From NCBI GenBank assembly GCA_900315455.1, contig OMZE01000005.1, positions 1 through 64,000 of the forward strand: a stretch of DNA of 64,000 bases. The letters are read 5' to 3'. This document shows, piece after piece, positions 61,294-64,000 of the stretch. The stretch comes from an uncultured Prevotellaceae bacterium. Lineage in GTDB: Bacteria; Bacteroidota; Bacteroidia; Bacteroidales; Bacteroidaceae. The notes beneath the pieces were generated by a model that saw only the letters and a program-made list of their open reading frames with translations, was not told the origin of the DNA and did no database searches. A program made the translations under genes and the position numbers. Every line of letters starts with the position of its first letter. The stretch's first letter is position 1.

Positions 61294-61324
61294 TTTGCCA
61301 TTTCTATGAATTGGTGTATATTTG
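61294..61324 (+). promoter_or_regulatory. Promoter of rsmI
   Basis: TTTG (61294-61297), 19 nt, TATATTTG (61317-61324), perfect to consensus, ending 9 nt before the ATG at 61334. Confidence 0.82.
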
Positions 61325-61333
61325 CCCCCAATT

Positions 61334-62041
61334 ATGGGCATATTGTATATCGTTCCCACCCCTGTAGGCAACCTGGAAGACATCACGCTCAGGGCCTTGA
61401 GGGTGCTGAAGGAGTCGGACTTGATTCTGGCTGAAGACACCCGGACAACCGGTCTGTTGCTGAAGCACTACGACATCCACAACCAGTTGCTCTCTCACCA
61501 CAAATTCAATGAGCACGGCACTACTGGCGGTATAGTGGAGCGTCTGCGGTCGGGTCAGACGATAGCCTTGGTGAGCGATGCCGGCACTCCGGGCATCAGC
61601 GACCCCGGTTTTTTCCTGGTGAGAGAAGCGGTGTCTGCCGGCATAGAGGTGCAGTGCCTTCCTGGCGCCACGGCATTTGTCCCTGCGCTGGTGAGTTCTG
61701 GCCTTCCCGACGACCGTTTCTGTTTTGAGGGATTCCTTCCGCAGAAGAAAGGCCGTCAGACCCGTCTGGCATCATTGGCCAACGAGCAGCGCACAATGGT
61801 CTTCTACGAGTCGCCCTACCGCTTGGTAAAGACGTTAACCCAGTTGTCGGAAGTGCTGGGTGCCGACCGCCGAGCATGTGTGGCCCGTGAGATCAGCAAG
61901 TTGCACGAGGAGTGCCGCCGCGGTACGCTGTCGGAGTTGGTTGCCCATTTCACCTCCACTCCCCCCCGTGGCGAGATAGTGATTGTAGTAGCGGGCTGTG
62001 ATGCCCCATCCCATAAGCATCAACGAGAGCAAGAAGATTGA
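61334..62041 (+). CDS. rsmI: 16S rRNA (cytidine1402-2'-O)-methyltransferase
   Basis: 235 residues from the ATG at 61334. Tetrapyrrole-methylase fold with LYIVPTPVGNLEDIT, AEDTRTTGLLLKHY, ALVSDAGTPGISDPGF, CLPGATAFVPALVSSGLP and FYESPYRLVKTL. It methylates the ribose of C1402 in the ribosomal decoding centre. A 12-nt-upstream in-frame ATG is inside the promoter and is rejected. Confidence 0.98.
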   Translation: MGILYIVPTPVGNLEDITLRALRVLKESDLILAEDTRTTGLLLKHYDIHNQLLSHHKFNEHGTTGGIVERLRSGQTIALVSDAGTPGISDPGFFLVREAVSAGIEVQCLPGATAFVPALVSSGLPDDRFCFEGFLPQKKGRQTRLASLANEQRTMVFYESPYRLVKTLTQLSEVLGADRRACVAREISKLHEECRRGTLSELVAHFTSTPPRGEIVIVVAGCDAPSHKHQREQED

Positions 62042-62066
62042 ACCCATCTCAAAAACGAAGAATAAA

Positions 62067-62936
62067 ATGAAGAAAGTATTGTTTTTAGCCCTTTGTGCGC
62101 TGTTGGTCGTTGGCTGCCAGGAAGAGAAGAAAGAGCCAGTAGCCGTTGTTCCCGACCAGAGCGCATTGGTAGACTCGCTTCAGCAGGTGATAGAAGGCCG
62201 TGACAGCGAGATCAACGAGATTATGACGACGCTGAATCAGATTCAGGAAGGCTTCCGCTTGATTACCGAGGCTGAAGGTCGTGTGACGCTTGCCAAGAAT
62301 GGCGAGGGCACAGACAAGGCCGCAAAGATCAAGAGCGACATCGAGTTTATCCAGAACAAGATGAAGACCAATCGCGAAATGATAGAGAAATTGCGCGCTC
62401 AACTCAACGAAAGCACCATCAAGGGCAACGAGTTGAAGCAGACGTTGGAGAACACCATTGCAAGTTTCCAGCGTCAAATTACCGAGAAGGACCGTCAGTT
62501 GAGCGAACTCCAGGCTGCTCTTGAGGCCAAGGACATCCACATCACTCAGTTGGACCAGCGCATAGATGACCTCCATCAAGACGTGACCGAACTGCAGACA
62601 GAGAGTTCCCAGAAGTCGAAGACCATCAGTGAGCAAGACAAGCAATTGAACACCGCCTACTATGTGTTTGGCACGAAGAGCGAGTTGAAGCAGCAGCGCA
62701 TTCTTGAGAAGAACGAGGTGTTGCGTAAGGACTTCAACAAGAACTACTTCACGAAGATAGACATCCGCACCGAGCGCACCATTCCCCTCTACTCTAAGTC
62801 GGCGAAAGTGCTTACCTCCCATCCAGCCAGTTCCTACCGTCTGGAAGCCGATGCCAACAAGAACTACACACTCCGTATCCTTGACCCCAACCAGTTCTGG
62901 AGCACCAGCAAGTATTTGGTCATCCAGGTGAAATAA
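62067..62936 (+). CDS. Coiled-coil lipoprotein
   Basis: 289 residues from the ATG at 62067. Lipoprotein signal ends LLVVGC/Q. Residues about 30-205 form a long coiled coil (LVDSLQQVIEGRDSEINEIMTTLNQIQEG, KIKSDIEFIQNKMKTNREMIEKL and so on); the last 85 residues are a small beta-rich domain. It resembles Bacteroidota envelope proteins that I recall being annotated as Cbp1-family collagen-binding adhesins, but I am not certain. It follows rsmI by 25 nt and ends at a strong terminator. Confidence 0.85.
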   Translation: MKKVLFLALCALLVVGCQEEKKEPVAVVPDQSALVDSLQQVIEGRDSEINEIMTTLNQIQEGFRLITEAEGRVTLAKNGEGTDKAAKIKSDIEFIQNKMKTNREMIEKLRAQLNESTIKGNELKQTLENTIASFQRQITEKDRQLSELQAALEAKDIHITQLDQRIDDLHQDVTELQTESSQKSKTISEQDKQLNTAYYVFGTKSELKQQRILEKNEVLRKDFNKNYFTKIDIRTERTIPLYSKSAKVLTSHPASSYRLEADANKNYTLRILDPNQFWSTSKYLVIQVK

Positions 62937-62962
62937 CACCAATCAGCCATTTTGGCACAAAC

Positions 62963-63006
62963 AATCCCCCATACTCTCTCGGCAACGAGCAAGTATGGGG
63001 GATTTT
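62963..63006 (+). terminator. Terminator after the coiled-coil lipoprotein
   Basis: A 13-bp perfect stem (AATCCCCCATACT / AGTATGGGGGATT) with a 16-nt loop and a short T-run. It lies between convergent genes. Confidence 0.85.
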
Positions 63007-63054
63007 CCTTCGTGAATCCTATGATTTCCCTGGCATTCTCTGGCACTTGGGGTA

Positions 63055-64000
63055 TTACCGGTAGCCGCTTCCGCCACCGCCGCCGCTTCCGCCGCCACCG
63101 CTGTAGGAGGAACTGCCCCCACCGCCCGAACTGCTGTGGTAGTCGTGTGAACTTTCCCTGGCTGCTGCCCGCTCTGCCGCCAACTCCTGAGGTGTCTTGT
63201 AACTGGCTGCATAACTGACGGCGGAGTTGGCCAGCGTTGACAGCGCCGCTGTACTTGCAAACACATCAGAGTCGCAGAGCACATCCTTGAGTTTACCCAG
63301 TTGGCTGAAGTCGGGCATTGCCTTTTTCATATCTTCCGCCACCTGGTCGGCGATGCCGAAGACGGTGGCATATACCAGATAGTCTTTCCATAGTTTTACC
63401 TCCTCGATGGTATGCTCTCCTGCCAAGGTGAAGTCTTCGAGGAACTTTTTCAGTCCGAACACCTCTCCTGTTTGCTTACTGGTGAGCCCATACAGACTCA
63501 TATTGGTATTTTTCTCGAGTTCGCTTCTCATCTTGCGTGCCATATCCCTCAGCGAGAGCGTATCCTTGTGCACAAAATCCTTCAGTTCGTTGGGATCGAG
63601 CACATGGTCGGGTCCTGCTGCCTTGTAGAGCAGTTTTTGCAGGTAGTAAGCATAGTCGTGAAACATGTGCTTTCCTTCCACATCCGCCACGAGGAAGCGT
63701 TTATGGATTTTACCCTTATTGTCGGCCACCTTCACCACGGAGAGCCGGTTGTTGTAGACCATGCGCAGGATGTATGCCCTCCGCAGTGCATCGAGGTCTT
63801 TGCTTCCCTTCACGGCGAAGAACGTACCCGCCACTTTGTTGAGGTCGTCGCCCAGTGGTATACCCCTGAACCAGTGGTCTACCCTACCCTTGAGGTTTCC
63901 GAAGAGTCCGAACATCAGTTTGTCTTTATCACACCGCTGCTTGGTGAGAATCGGTGTGGCTATCACGATAACAGGTCCGAGGATTAAGAGCAGCACCCAT
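63055..64000 (-). CDS. DUF2207-type membrane protein, C-terminal part (truncated by window)
   Basis: The frame is open to the window end, so the N-terminus lies outside. The visible 315 residues start in a membrane segment (WVLLLILGPVIVIATPIL), followed by a cytosolic helical region (LRRAYILRMVYNNRLSVVKVADNKGK) and a tail of Gly and Ser (SSSGGGGSSSYSGGGGSGGGGGSGYR) that is characteristic of DUF2207 proteins. Inner membrane; function unknown. Confidence 0.82.
   Translation of the reverse strand, partial: WVLLLILGPVIVIATPILTKQRCDKDKLMFGLFGNLKGRVDHWFRGIPLGDDLNKVAGTFFAVKGSKDLDALRRAYILRMVYNNRLSVVKVADNKGKIHKRFLVADVEGKHMFHDYAYYLQKLLYKAAGPDHVLDPNELKDFVHKDTLSLRDMARKMRSELEKNTNMSLYGLTSKQTGEVFGLKKFLEDFTLAGEHTIEEVKLWKDYLVYATVFGIADQVAEDMKKAMPDFSQLGKLKDVLCDSDVFASTAALSTLANSAVSYAASYKTPQELAAERAAARESSHDYHSSSGGGGSSSYSGGGGSGGGGGSGYR

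Overview
The window looks like a chromosomal segment of a Bacteroidota bacterium, most likely Prevotellaceae (Prevotella/Segatella-like). The evidence is the repeated TTTG-N19-21-TAnnTTTG promoter architecture, the near absence of Shine-Dalgarno leaders, Por/T9SS-type C-terminal tails (YxLxGxRV...KGIYI), a C10 (interpain/streptopain-like) protease, a SusC-style carboxypeptidase-regulatory domain on a TonB receptor, and Bacteroidota synteny such as sigma54-type activator-lptE-hypothetical-secG. The identification is inferred from sequence style only.

Layout. 1-4 kb: end of a PstS-like binding protein, then an exported EEP-fold enzyme and an exported alpha/beta hydrolase. 4-9.2 kb: an AraC-type regulator divergent from an operon of acetyltransferase, SDR, exported flavodoxin, YqhD-like alcohol dehydrogenase and DkgA-like aldo/keto reductase. 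9.2-13.1 kb: an AraC gene relic, a large secreted C10 protease and a tiny downstream ORF. 13.2-19.5 kb: a second AraC regulator divergent from aldo/keto reductase, an exported amidohydrolase/ABM fusion, flavodoxin, aldo/keto reductase and an exported CMD-cupin protein. 19.6-24.8 kb: a His/Cys-rich membrane peptide with a TonB receptor, and a subtilase. 25-29.8 kb: small secreted protein, PIF1-like helicase, SlyD, chorismate synthase. 30-35.7 kb: pyrD/pyrK, an XRE regulator with a long AT-rich empty region, holA, an HsdR_N-like protein, a DjlA-like protein. 35.7-42.6 kb: aldA, Zn-ribbon protein, Nif3-like, DNA/RNA endonuclease, aguA-aguB. 42.6-49 kb: two AmpG-like permeases and a 1261-residue multidomain protein. 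49-56.7 kb: PepSY lipoprotein, two TonB-domain proteins, rlmN, a degenerate PdxA homologue, an AAA+ activator, lptE, secG. 56.7-64 kb: tRNA-His, M13 peptidase, tRNA-Lys, AI-2E-type exporter, tdk, rsmI, coiled-coil lipoprotein and a partial DUF2207 protein.

How the genes fit together. The two AraC-led oxidoreductase operons resemble an enlarged version of the E. coli yqhC-yqhD-dkgA aldehyde-response locus, with several exported redox proteins added. The 42.6-49 kb block looks like a muropeptide salvage island built around an apparently cytosolic fusion of two GT-A-like domains, a HIT/GalT-like DUF4922 domain and a SpoIID domain. aguA-aguB makes putrescine from agmatine, and pyrK-pyrD forms the NAD-linked dihydroorotate dehydrogenase.

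The most unusual non-coding feature is a family of tandem composite repeats (77-87 bp units; upstream of the helicase, holA and rlmN, with single or degenerate copies before slyD and the 5.1 kb operon). Each unit contains two hairpins and a sigmaABfr-like promoter. In the three clear arrays only the gene-proximal unit has a canonical -7 box with normal spacing; the other units have a -7 box one base short or a stretched spacer. Several genes also have the -7 box only 4-12 nt before the ATG, which points to leaderless or near-leaderless mRNAs.
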